This document shows, piece by piece, positions 1 to 8,226 of a stretch of 59,651 nt of DNA. The notes beneath the pieces were generated by a model. That model was not told where the DNA came from, did not search any database, and worked only from the letters and a program-made list of their open reading frames with translations. Both the position numbers and the translations under genes were made by a program. The stretch covers positions 1 to 59,651 of the forward strand of contig CAJBSZ010000496.1 in assembly GCA_903958395.1 (NCBI GenBank), read 5' to 3'. Source of the DNA: an uncultured bacterium (GTDB taxonomy: Bacteria > Verrucomicrobiota > Kiritimatiellia > CAIKKV01 > CAITUY01). Position 1 is the first letter of the stretch; each line of letters starts with the position of its first letter.

Positions 1-96
1 GCCGAGAACCGGCCAGCCCACCCGGGCATCGGCATCGAGCACAAAGTGGATCCGGCCGGCCGGCTCGACATTTTCGAATGCAGGACGGGTAACGCC
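1..96 (-). other. Coding-like stretch continuing in frame past the stop at 97-99
   Basis: Read on the minus strand, the 32 codons after the TAA stop of the large membrane protein stay open to the window edge. They read like ordinary protein, including the stretch IHFVLDADARVGWPVLG. No ATG lies in this frame, and the only GTG is about 18 codons in. The simplest readings are a downstream gene entered in frame, or a longer ancestral protein interrupted by a nonsense codon. Only 96 bases are visible, so the two cannot be separated. Confidence 0.35.
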
Positions 97-2850
97 TTAG
101 CCCGTGGAGATGCAGACCGAGTTCAACTCGCCACTCCCCTTGAGTTCAACGGCATAATCGTTGTTTGCCAGACGCAGGGTCTTTTCCCCGGCCCCTGCGC
201 CGCGCCGCTGTTTCCGGCTGCGAAACGCGCATACCAGTGTGGCGGCGACAAATACCACACCCCATGCCAGCCACCCCGGCTCAAGGGTTCCACTTGCTGA
301 TTGCAGCGCACTCCCATTTCTGAAGACCTGCTCCCACTGGTCACCCTTCGGCAGATAAAAAGGAATCAGCAGCGGCGCCCATGTGGTGAAACGCTTCACG
401 CCTTCGGGAATGAACCGCGCGGTGGCATCCTTGCCGACAAAGGTGGCACAGCGCGTGTCGAGTTTATCCATGCCCAGGAAGGACAGGTTGACAAGCGTGG
501 CGACACGCAGGCCCATGTGGTCAAGCCAGATGAGGACCTGAAACCAGGAGAAGCCGATAATCCAACTGAAGACAGTCAGGCTCCAGGCCGTGAACGCCGT
601 CGACCCCATCGTCAGGCTGTTGACGGTGGCGAAGACCGTGCGGATCAGACCGTCCTGATTATACCAGGTGGCCTCAGCCATCGGGCGCAGGAAAGTGAAG
701 ATGACGGGTGCCATCCACAGACCCCATCGGAGAACAAACACTGTACCATCGACCAGATCGACCACGCCGTCACGCGTCGTGAGGCGTTTAATGCTTGAGG
801 CATCCCGATTGATAAGCGCGGCCAGAAAAGCCTTGTTAATGGCGAAGAGAGGCGCGGCAATCCCCCACCCGATCACGCCCATCAAGGCCTCATTGAACAG
901 GATCTTGGCCCCACCGCCAGCAGGTGAAAGCTTGATCTGCCCCCACCGGCTTATAAGCGCCGTGAATTCGTTCGGAGCGGTGGTGCGGAGTTCCTGACAG
1001 CGGGTCACAATGGTATTGGGATCGAGGCCAAAGCTGGTGTAGAGCTTGAATTTGGTCGTCAGGATGGGAAGCTGCGAGGCATCGAAGTAGAAGCCGAGTC
1101 CCGCACCAATAAAGGCGCCAAGGCCACCCTCGATGAGATAGTAACGCCAGGACTTGAGGCCATAAAACAGGTCGCGCACGAGGCTGACGCCTCCAAACGC
1201 GGCAAACCCGAAAATCGCGCCGTAGCCGATACGCATGCCGGTCGCCATGGAGGCGAACTCAATCTGAAGTCCGACGGCGAAGGCAAGACCGGCAATGAGG
1301 CCACGGGCATAGAGCACGGGATCCTTGCAGGCATTGGCGGTACGACCAAAAAACGATTGCGAGCCATCAAAGGTTTCGATGATGGTCTTGGCCACCGGGA
1401 ACGCGATGGCCCCCACCAGCACAAAGCTGATGGACGTCCCCACCAGGCCGGTGCGCCCTATCAAGGCCACAAGTTGAAGCAAGCCCATCGCGACGCCGCC
1501 GAAAACGGCACCTTTCATCGCACCGGCAACAGCGGTCGCATGCACTGCCGGGCCCGCCGGCGGCTTGCCGCGCAGGGCGTCCAGAACCAGGGCCGTGAGC
1601 AGGAAGACAAGTCCCCACAGCGGGGCTTGTGAAAGTATCGTGGCGGCTATCGCAGCGAAGGGGGCCAACCAGACCGGCATCGCCTGCGAACCGAAATCGG
1701 CCACGAGAGGGGATAGGACGACCAGAACCGACAAGATGACCAGGAATATGTGAACCTTGGCATCCCGGAGCGGTTTCTGGCGTGTAACAAGCGACGCTGC
1801 ATTGGCTATGAACTCGGCAAAGGCCAGGACCAGTGCGGCCTGCCACCAGATGGCCCCGGCAGTCTGCACCGCGAACAGCAGGCCAAAGGCAAATGGAGTG
1901 GCGGCAATCACGATGACGCCGATGACGCCGATCGGCTTCTTGTGAGCCGACAGGCAGTAGGCGTTGGCCGCGTGGTAGATGAACACGAACAGCGCAGCGC
2001 CAAAGGCGCTCAACTGACCGAATGTGGCCAGGGCTGACGGGGCCTGCCACACGGCGGCCTTGCTGGCCGCAAGGGCCAGAAGCCCGGTAAACAGCGCATG
2101 CCTGAACGCCTCGCCTGCCCGAAGCGGTTTCCCCACGAGGGCCAGTTTAAGAAGGGCGGCAATGGCCACGCCGGCCGCGGCAAAACACAGGGGAAGACAG
2201 GCGAACCGGTAAACACCATAGACCGTGGCCAGAAGAAGGGTCGTAGCCAGGCCAAGCAAGGCATCCCGCGCTATCCCGCCAACGGGCTTGAACTTGATGA
2301 AGCCCAGAAGCATGGACAGCAATGCCACCAGCAGCACGCCGGTCATCTTCCCCGGAGCAGATAAGTTGAATTTCTGGAAAGGACTCAGCGTACTGAAGGT
2401 GACCTCCAGTTGGAGGCTTCCCACGGCGGGATCCGCACCGCCAACCCGCTGAAGTATCAGCACCACTTCGCTGAGCTTTCCCACGACCGCCCAATCGATG
2501 GCTTCCCGCATCACCCCTCGGGCCGGGACATCCATTGCCTGGACGCCGGCGGTTCCCTTGATTTCCAGTCGCATCGCGATTCCAGGAAGCGGCTTCCCTC
2601 CCGGCACCGAGACGGTGGCTGCAACCCGGTCCGCATCCCCATTTACAAGTGGGGCGGGATAATCCTTAGACCAGACGCCGGCGACGGCGTTGCCGGTAAT
2701 CTTATAGTCGATGCGGCGGCCATCGGGCGCGACGTTCACCGTGGCGTCGCCCGTATTGAATGCCCCGCGCTGTCCGGCATCGGTAAAATGGACCTCCGCC
2801 CGCGTCACACCCGCCACCAGCAATCCCATCATGATCAACGTCTTCATCAT
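97..2850 (-). CDS. Large polytopic membrane protein, unknown function
   Basis: A 917-residue protein with a short signal peptide (about residues 1-18, ending TRA). An extracytoplasmic beta-rich region of about 140 residues follows. From about residue 165 there are many hydrophobic helices, I estimate fifteen or more, running to about residue 890. A basic stretch (RSRKQRRG) follows, then a short soluble tail. I recognise no transporter or transferase signature. It is the last gene of the fructokinase operon and begins only 4 bases after the stop of the beta-1,2-glucanase-like gene, so a role in export, import or synthesis of a glucan is an inference from position. The tail reads like the start of a further soluble domain (LANNDYAVELKGSGEL), and the frame remains coding-like beyond the TAA. 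The protein may therefore be truncated. Confidence 0.7.
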   Translation of the reverse strand: MMKTLIMMGLLVAGVTRAEVHFTDAGQRGAFNTGDATVNVAPDGRRIDYKITGNAVAGVWSKDYPAPLVNGDADRVAATVSVPGGKPLPGIAMRLEIKGTAGVQAMDVPARGVMREAIDWAVVGKLSEVVLILQRVGGADPAVGSLQLEVTFSTLSPFQKFNLSAPGKMTGVLLVALLSMLLGFIKFKPVGGIARDALLGLATTLLLATVYGVYRFACLPLCFAAAGVAIAALLKLALVGKPLRAGEAFRHALFTGLLALAASKAAVWQAPSALATFGQLSAFGAALFVFIYHAANAYCLSAHKKPIGVIGVIVIAATPFAFGLLFAVQTAGAIWWQAALVLAFAEFIANAASLVTRQKPLRDAKVHIFLVILSVLVVLSPLVADFGSQAMPVWLAPFAAIAATILSQAPLWGLVFLLTALVLDALRGKPPAGPAVHATAVAGAMKGAVFGGVAMGLLQLVALIGRTGLVGTSISFVLVGAIAFPVAKTIIETFDGSQSFFGRTANACKDPVLYARGLIAGLAFAVGLQIEFASMATGMRIGYGAIFGFAAFGGVSLVRDLFYGLKSWRYYLIEGGLGAFIGAGLGFYFDASQLPILTTKFKLYTSFGLDPNTIVTRCQELRTTAPNEFTALISRWGQIKLSPAGGGAKILFNEALMGVIGWGIAAPLFAINKAFLAALINRDASSIKRLTTRDGVVDLVDGTVFVLRWGLWMAPVIFTFLRPMAEATWYNQDGLIRTVFATVNSLTMGSTAFTAWSLTVFSWIIGFSWFQVLIWLDHMGLRVATLVNLSFLGMDKLDTRCATFVGKDATARFIPEGVKRFTTWAPLLIPFYLPKGDQWEQVFRNGSALQSASGTLEPGWLAWGVVFVAATLVCAFRSRKQRRGAGAGEKTLRLANNDYAVELKGSGELNSVCISTG

Positions 2851-2854
2851 GTCA

Positions 2855-4402
2855 TTATTCCCCAGTTTCCCAGCCGATGGCCTCGAGCATCGGCCTGATT
2901 TCCGGATTCTTCATGAAGTACTTCCAGCACAGCCCTGAGCGGGCATTTTCGATCATGCACAGGATCGGGCCCTGGTTGATGGCGAGATATCCGTCGGAAA
3001 ACCAGTCGCGCCCCAAATTGAAGGAGTCGTAGAAGCCGAACGGCCCCCATAAACGCCCCCCCAGCTGATGATAATAATATTTAAGGGTAGCCATCGACTC
3101 CTCGGGCGTATAGGGCATGGAACTGAGCGCTGCGGTCGGGGCAATGGTACCGTTATCCTTGATACCGGGCTGGCAGACCTTGTAGCCGTCGGGCGTGAAG
3201 CATGAAGTCAGTCCCCAGGCCAGGCTGCTGTAGCCCTTGAAATGCCCGGGATTGTCGAGGGCATACGCCTGATGGATCCTACTGATCTGCTTTGCGTTTT
3301 CAAAATAGTTGGCGAACTTGTCGCGCTTCCCGCGGGGGTCGAAGCAGACAAAAGAGTAGTGCGACAGGAACAGCGGCCCGCCCATGGGCGGGCCAACGGG
3401 CTGCTTGATGGAGTAGTAAGTCTGACCGTTGATGTAGGCTGGAAGGCTTGCCCAACCCTCATCATAGCACGACGCCGGAATGGGATGCGTCGGGGAGGCG
3501 ATAGCCAGCAGGTAGGCAATCATGCACTCGTTGTAGCCGCGCACCTCGACGTTTTTCTCGAACCCATGGTTGGGCGACCAATGCCATAGCAGGGTCTTTC
3601 CCCCGTCCCCCTTCAGGAACCAATCCCATTCCACACTTTTCCAGAGGCGGGTGATGGTTTCGCGAACTTCCCGTTCTCCGGGTGTGTCCCGGTCGAAATA
3701 TTGGCGGGCCGTGAGCAAGCCCTGCATCAGCAAGGCCGTTTCCACGATGTCGGCACCATCATCCTTCCGGGAGAACCGGATGCTCTTTCCGGTCGCACCA
3801 TTAATCCAGTGCGACCATGCTCCATGGAAACGGTCTGCCTTTTCGAGGAATTTCGCAATGGTGAGGGTACGCACGCAGGCGGCTTCGCGCGTTACGAATC
3901 CCCGCTCCGCCCCAATCATGTTGGCCAACACTCCAAAGCCGGTCCCCCCGGCCGCACAGACTTGCCGAAATCTATAATAACTCTCGGGAACCATCCCGCT
4001 GACCGGATGCCCGTAGTCCCAAAAATAGCGGAACGTCGCCTCCTGGATGGAGGTCAACAGCACCTCGTCAATCATCTGGCGGGGCCTTGCGGAAACGGGT
4101 GGGTCGGCCATGAAGTGTTCATTCCCGTCCTGATCCACCTTGGCCACCTTGTAGAAATAAAGGACACCGTTAGTTCCGGTAAAGTCGGAATAGAGGCCGA
4201 CCGGATGCGGCGTCGCATTGATCCTGGAGAACGCCTCGCTGTTCGAGGTCGAGCGATAGATATTGTAGGCGACTCCGTCCCGGGCCTCCCACGCGAGATC
4301 AACACGGCTGTCAGCACCTTTTGCGGTCAGCGCCGACGACGTCAGGGGAAGAACCATGACCATGGCGGCGGCCAGACAGTGTTTGATTGTGGAAAACCTC
4401 AT
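2855..4402 (-). CDS. GH144-type beta-1,2-glucanase (glucoamylase-like PF10091 family)
   Basis: A secreted protein of about 515 residues. The ATG at 4402 is chosen because it begins a clean signal peptide (MRFSTIKHCLAAAMVM, cleavage after SSALTA). The longer reading from 4456 would overlap the upstream sulfatase and start with a polar run. Residues about 30-100 look like a fibronectin-III-like domain (VDLAWEARDGVAYNIYRS). The rest matches the Pfam 'putative glucoamylase' domain, with GGTGFGVLANMIGAERGF, FLEKADRFHGAWSHWING, DDGADIVETALLMQGLL, LWHWSPNHG and the region around RGYNECM. Characterised GH144 enzymes with this domain are endo-beta-1,2-glucanases, and the same domain ends cyclic beta-1,2-glucan synthases. 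Other glucan specificities remain possible. It is the fourth gene of the fructokinase operon. Confidence 0.8.
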   Translation of the reverse strand: MRFSTIKHCLAAAMVMVLPLTSSALTAKGADSRVDLAWEARDGVAYNIYRSTSNSEAFSRINATPHPVGLYSDFTGTNGVLYFYKVAKVDQDGNEHFMADPPVSARPRQMIDEVLLTSIQEATFRYFWDYGHPVSGMVPESYYRFRQVCAAGGTGFGVLANMIGAERGFVTREAACVRTLTIAKFLEKADRFHGAWSHWINGATGKSIRFSRKDDGADIVETALLMQGLLTARQYFDRDTPGEREVRETITRLWKSVEWDWFLKGDGGKTLLWHWSPNHGFEKNVEVRGYNECMIAYLLAIASPTHPIPASCYDEGWASLPAYINGQTYYSIKQPVGPPMGGPLFLSHYSFVCFDPRGKRDKFANYFENAKQISRIHQAYALDNPGHFKGYSSLAWGLTSCFTPDGYKVCQPGIKDNGTIAPTAALSSMPYTPEESMATLKYYYHQLGGRLWGPFGFYDSFNLGRDWFSDGYLAINQGPILCMIENARSGLCWKYFMKNPEIRPMLEAIGWETGE

Positions 4403-4430
4403 CGAAATAGTCCCGACCAGCGTGTCTTCG

Positions 4431-5828
4431 TCATTCACGTCCCATTCCTGGGTCATAAACAGGAAACGAGGTATCCCAGCCCCATAGCTTTGACATCATC
4501 CCGGAGGTCCAGGCGCTGTAAGCGTCCTGCATCCGCTGCACGACATCAGGGTGTTTTCCGGATACATCTTCTGACTCCCGGCTGTCAGTAACAATGTGAA
4601 AAAGCTGCGGTTTCGCACCCTTTCGAGGATTCACTAATTTCCATTCTGAATCGCGAACCGCCCACAACTCATTGAAGCGCCAGTAGAGATTGCGATCAGG
4701 CAGAGTGTTCACCTTGCCTGTCAGGAGCGGTCCCAGATCCACCCCGTCCACCCTATCCGTGACGACACCTCCCGCAGCGGCAATCACCGTGGGAAGAATA
4801 TCCAGGGTAATGACAGGGATATCGATGGTCCGTCCAGCCTTCACCTGAGCGGGCCACTGCAGGCAGAAGGGAACCCGGATGCCCCCCTCCCAAAGCTGGT
4901 TCTTCGTTCCCCTCAAAGGCGCATTGAGGGAACCGTTATCATCAAATTTTCCGCCATTATCACTCAAAAAGAAGACGATGGTATTGGTTTCAAGGTTATT
5001 CTTCCTGAGTGCATCCAGAATCCGCCCGACATTGAGATCAAGCCGGTAGGCCATGGAGACCGCACAGCGGCGGTGCGGGTCCTTGATGTGGCTGAATCTG
5101 GCCAGATCCTCATCCGTGGCCTGCATCGGCCCGTGAATGGCATTAAAAGGCACTTCCAGAAAGAACGGCTGATCCTTCCATCTTTCAATGAATGCCACGG
5201 CTTCCCGGCCGAATGCATCAGTCAGGTATTCGGTTTCCTCGACCTTTTCATGATTGCGCAAGAGGGGATGGGCGGGCTCGTTGATCTTCGTGCCCCAATG
5301 TCCATCCGCCCGGTAGTTCGACGCGCCATTGATGAATCCGAAGAACTCATCGTAGCCGCTCGCATTGGGATGGAACTCCAGCGCGTTACCGGCATGACTC
5401 TTCCCGATCATACCGGTTCTGTAACCCAGGCTCTTCATCCGCTTCGCCAGGGTATTCACGGTCGCCGGGATTCCAATCCTGACATCCTTGGACAGCTTAT
5501 AGGGGCCGGGATTATCCTCTGCGCCAAACCGGTTTTGATAGAGCCCGGACTGGAGCCCGGCCCGGGATGGTGCACAAACCGGGGCTGTCACATAGCCAGC
5601 GGAAAACTGGATGCCATGGTTGGCCAGGGAATCGATGTGGGGGGTCTTCATATCGGGGCTTCCGCGGTAGCCCACGTCGGCATAGCCCAGATCATCAGCC
5701 AGAATAATGACCACATTCGGACGCGGATCGGCATGAGCCTGTGTCAGGAACAGGGAGAACGACAGCCCCCCCAGGATGCCGAGACATCGCCAGCCGTTCA
5801 CATTACTGCCGTATCCGTGTCGCTTCAT
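4431..5828 (-). CDS. Arylsulfatase (S1 family), secreted, Cys-type
   Basis: A 465-residue sulfatase with a signal peptide ending near AHA (residue 33). The first metal-binding motif is ADDLGYADVG (44-53). The formylglycine motif is CAPSRAG with Cys85 as the residue to be oxidised, and the second metal site is FLSDNGG. In the usual GKWHLG motif the tryptophan is replaced (GKSHAGN), but the catalytic Lys and His are kept. The length is typical of the family. It begins 24 bases after the sugar transporter stop and its end lies just before the glucanase start, so it is the third gene of the fructokinase operon. That links desulfation to fructose uptake. Substrate unknown. No sulfatase-maturing enzyme lies in the window, so maturation must be supplied from elsewhere. 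Confidence 0.93.
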   Translation of the reverse strand: MKRHGYGSNVNGWRCLGILGGLSFSLFLTQAHADPRPNVVIILADDLGYADVGYRGSPDMKTPHIDSLANHGIQFSAGYVTAPVCAPSRAGLQSGLYQNRFGAEDNPGPYKLSKDVRIGIPATVNTLAKRMKSLGYRTGMIGKSHAGNALEFHPNASGYDEFFGFINGASNYRADGHWGTKINEPAHPLLRNHEKVEETEYLTDAFGREAVAFIERWKDQPFFLEVPFNAIHGPMQATDEDLARFSHIKDPHRRCAVSMAYRLDLNVGRILDALRKNNLETNTIVFFLSDNGGKFDDNGSLNAPLRGTKNQLWEGGIRVPFCLQWPAQVKAGRTIDIPVITLDILPTVIAAAGGVVTDRVDGVDLGPLLTGKVNTLPDRNLYWRFNELWAVRDSEWKLVNPRKGAKPQLFHIVTDSRESEDVSGKHPDVVQRMQDAYSAWTSGMMSKLWGWDTSFPVYDPGMGRE

Positions 5829-5852
5829 GGTGATTATGAAAACAGGAAGAGC

Positions 5853-7190
5853 CTACAAAACCCCCAACTTCTTCTGCATATCCTCGAGGGCAACGCCCTT
5901 GGTTTCGGGGACCATGGTTTTGACCCAGATCAACTGCAGCACCATCATGAAGCAGAAGAAACCGAAGATAACGGCAGGAGGAAAGATCTCGGCCATTTTC
6001 GGGAACACCAGGGTCAACGAGGCGGCAAAGAACCAGTGGGTGAAGCTACCGAGCGTCTGTCCCGCCGCACGGTTGCGGTTGGGGAAGATTTCGGAAATCA
6101 GGACCCAGATCACCGTACCCTGCCCGATGGCGTGGGCTGCGATGAATGAGAAGATGCAGAAAGGTACAATCGCATAGGTCTTGGTGCTGAAGGCCCAGGC
6201 ACACAGTCCAAGCGAAATGATATAGCCGAAGGACCCGATATACAGCAGCGTGCGCCGCCCGAGCTTGTCGATCAGGTAGAGTCCGACATAGGTGAAGGCC
6301 AGGTTGGTGACACCAATGCCGACCGACTGCAGCAGCGCCGCCTTTTCGCCCAGACCGGTCCATTCAAAGATACGCGGGGCAAAGTAAAGAACGGCATTAA
6401 TCCCGGAGAGCTGGTTGAAGAAGGCCACCAGGAAGGCCAGCATGATGGGGATCCTGAGTCGCATCGTGAAAAACTTCGACGCCACGGACCGGTCGCCGAC
6501 GCTCAGTTCGACGCTATCAGCAAGCTTGACCAGTTCCGCCTCCGACATCTCGGGATTAATCAGGCGGAAGACATCCATGCCCTCCTTACGCTTTCCGGCA
6601 TGCGTGATCAGCCAACGCGGACTCTCCGGCAGGGCGAAACAGAGGACGGCATAGATCAGGGCGGGGAACGCGAGCACCCCCAGCATCCACCTCCAGGCAA
6701 TCTCCGGATCCAGGTATTTGCCCAGCACATAGTTGGAGGCAAAGGCCACCAGGATACCGAAGACGATATTGAACTGGAACAGGCCGGCCAGATGACCGCG
6801 CCGTGCCGCCGGCGATATCTCGGAGATATAGAGCGGCGAGGCCACCGTGGAGATACCAATACCCACTCCACCGATGAACCGGGCAAGCATGAAGATGGTG
6901 GCGTTCGGAGCGATGGCGGCCCCGATCCCTCCGACCAGGTAGAGCGCCCCGATCCAGAGCAGCGTCTTGCGCCGGCCGAACTTCTCGGTCGGCCAACCAC
7001 CGATCAATGAACCCAGCACCGTCCCCCACAGAGCGGCGCTCATCGCGAGCCCGTGCCAAAAGGAACTGAGCGCCCAGATGCTCTGGATCTTCTGCTCCGC
7101 CCCGGAGATGACGATGGTATCAAAGCCGAATATGAATCCCGACAGTGCGGATGTCAGCGCCCAGAAAAACAACTTATTACCCTGTTTCAT
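5853..7190 (-). CDS. MFS sugar/proton symporter
   Basis: A 445-residue inner-membrane transporter of the sugar porter family (XylE/GalP/GLUT type) with twelve hydrophobic segments. Family signatures are visible: the helix 2-3 loop with GRRKTLLW, PESPRWL closing the sixth helix, QLSGINAVLYFAPRIF in helix 7, the helix 8-9 loop DKLGRRTLL, and PETKGVALEDM at the C-terminus. It is expected to bring a monosaccharide, most likely fructose here, into the cytoplasm with protons. The ATG lies immediately after the TAA of the fructokinase gene, so the two are presumably co-translated and act in sequence. Other hexoses or xylose cannot be excluded from sequence alone. Confidence 0.93.
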   Translation of the reverse strand: MKQGNKLFFWALTSALSGFIFGFDTIVISGAEQKIQSIWALSSFWHGLAMSAALWGTVLGSLIGGWPTEKFGRRKTLLWIGALYLVGGIGAAIAPNATIFMLARFIGGVGIGISTVASPLYISEISPAARRGHLAGLFQFNIVFGILVAFASNYVLGKYLDPEIAWRWMLGVLAFPALIYAVLCFALPESPRWLITHAGKRKEGMDVFRLINPEMSEAELVKLADSVELSVGDRSVASKFFTMRLRIPIMLAFLVAFFNQLSGINAVLYFAPRIFEWTGLGEKAALLQSVGIGVTNLAFTYVGLYLIDKLGRRTLLYIGSFGYIISLGLCAWAFSTKTYAIVPFCIFSFIAAHAIGQGTVIWVLISEIFPNRNRAAGQTLGSFTHWFFAASLTLVFPKMAEIFPPAVIFGFFCFMMVLQLIWVKTMVPETKGVALEDMQKKLGVL

Positions 7191-8066
7191 TTACTTCTCC
7201 TCCTTTAGGTTTTCCGGAAGTGCTGGAACAGCCCCCCGTTGTGAGCAGACATACGATGCAACCCGGTTGGCGTGATCGTTGATCGCCACCAGACTCCTGC
7301 CCTTCAGCAGTCCCACACAGAGGGCCGCAGTAAAGGAATCCCCCGCGCCAACACTGTCAATCGCCTTGCCGGGACACCCGGGATGATCGGCAACTTCATC
7401 GGCACTAACCAGCAGGCTCCCGTCGGGGCCGCGGGTATAGGCCACCAGGCACAGATCAAACCGCGCAAGCAAGGCCTTCAGTTGCTCCTGCACCGGGCCG
7501 GACAGCCCGAACAGTCGCGCCATCACCGGCAACTCCTCGTCGCTCAGTTTCAGGACATTCGAATGCGCCAGCGATGCCTCAAGGATCTCCTTTGAATAGA
7601 AGGACTGACGGAGATTGACATCGAAGATCTTCAAGGCGCCCGGCCGCATGCCGCGGAGAAAGGAATGAATCGTCGCATACGAGACGGCATGGCGCTGGGC
7701 AAGCGATCCAAAACAGACCGCATCCGCCCGCGCGGCCAGGGCCTCGAGTTCCGGAGTCATCCGGACCATGTCCCAGGCTACCCCCTCGCAGATCTCGTAG
7801 GAGGGCTTGGCATTGTTGTCGAGTGTCACCTGGACAGTCCCGGTAGGATACGCCGCATCGACCTGCACATAGCGCTGGTCCACCCGAAGTTCAGTCAGCA
7901 CCTTCTGGATCTCGACACCCAGCGCATCCCGGCCAATGCAACTCACCGGGAAGGCGTCCGCACCCAGCTGCGCGCAGTGGCATGCAAAGTTCACAGGCGC
8001 CCCACCCAGACGCTTCCCCTGAGGGAAGACATCCCACAACAACTCCCCTATGCCGATAACAACCAT
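7191..8066 (-). CDS. PfkB-family fructokinase
   Basis: A cytoplasmic sugar kinase of about 291 residues. The N-terminus has VVIGIGELLWDVFP followed by GGAPVNFACHCAQLG, the ribokinase/fructokinase substrate-binding signature. The C-terminus has IDSVGAGDSFTAAL, the PfkB second signature with the catalytic Asp of GAGD. The ATG at 8066 is preferred because an AAGGGG ribosome site lies about 10 bases upstream; the 9-codon-longer reading would need a TTG. It is the first gene of a five-gene operon and would phosphorylate incoming fructose. An operator-like site at 8112-8125 sits 46 bases upstream of the start. Specificity for fructose over other ketoses is inferred from the signature and from the surrounding GH32 genes. 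Confidence 0.9.
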   Translation of the reverse strand: MVVIGIGELLWDVFPQGKRLGGAPVNFACHCAQLGADAFPVSCIGRDALGVEIQKVLTELRVDQRYVQVDAAYPTGTVQVTLDNNAKPSYEICEGVAWDMVRMTPELEALAARADAVCFGSLAQRHAVSYATIHSFLRGMRPGALKIFDVNLRQSFYSKEILEASLAHSNVLKLSDEELPVMARLFGLSGPVQEQLKALLARFDLCLVAYTRGPDGSLLVSADEVADHPGCPGKAIDSVGAGDSFTAALCVGLLKGRSLVAINDHANRVASYVCSQRGAVPALPENLKEEK

Positions 8067-8111
8067 GTTTCCGGATCCCCTTTCTCGGTCCAACCAATTC
8101 TGGCACGACTA

Positions 8112-8125
8112 CGCAAACGCTTACA
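8112..8125 (-). promoter_or_regulatory. LacI-type operator, site A
   Basis: On the minus strand this reads TGTAAGCGTTTGCG, a near palindrome with a central CG typical of LacI-family operators. It matches the recurring TGTAACCGTATGCA consensus seen at other intergenic regions of this window. Its position between the kinase and the first regulator fits control of the operon and autoregulation. Confidence 0.7.
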
Positions 8126-8197
8126 TTCACACATTTGCTCAATTAAATCAATATTTTTAAAAATATTCTTTTTGGGTTTTCCTTGCTCAAATGCCCA

Positions 8198-8211
8198 AAT
8201 ATGGCCATATT
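8198..8211. promoter_or_regulatory. Perfect 14-base palindrome upstream of the first lacI gene
   Basis: AATATGGCCATATT is fully self-complementary and is unlike the TGTAACCG sites. It lies just upstream of the likely start codon, so it may be a binding site for another regulator or one that controls the regulators' own expression. Function not established. Confidence 0.4.
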
Positions 8212-8226
8212 ATCTTGGAATTATCC

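Larger units (their letters stand above)
8067..8226. promoter_or_regulatory. Divergent control region between fructokinase operon and lacI pair
   Basis: This 160-base region drives the operon leftwards and the regulators rightwards. It holds the operator-like sequence at 8112-8125. It also holds a perfect 18-base palindrome of A and T (8150-8167) and a perfect 14-base palindrome, AATATGGCCATATT (8198-8211), which ends 15 bases before the first regulator's ATG. The region is clearly richer in A+T than its surroundings, as expected for promoters, but I see no convincing -35/-10 pair. Confidence 0.6.

Noticed and set aside
5073-6149. A 358-codon plus-strand frame across the sulfatase and transporter genes
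   Set aside because: It crosses two well-supported genes on the other strand, has no recognisable motif, and reads as antisense sequence.
8067-8093. Upstream TTG start for the fructokinase
   Set aside because: The ATG at 8066 has a well-placed AAGGGG and begins directly with the conserved VVIGIGE strand.
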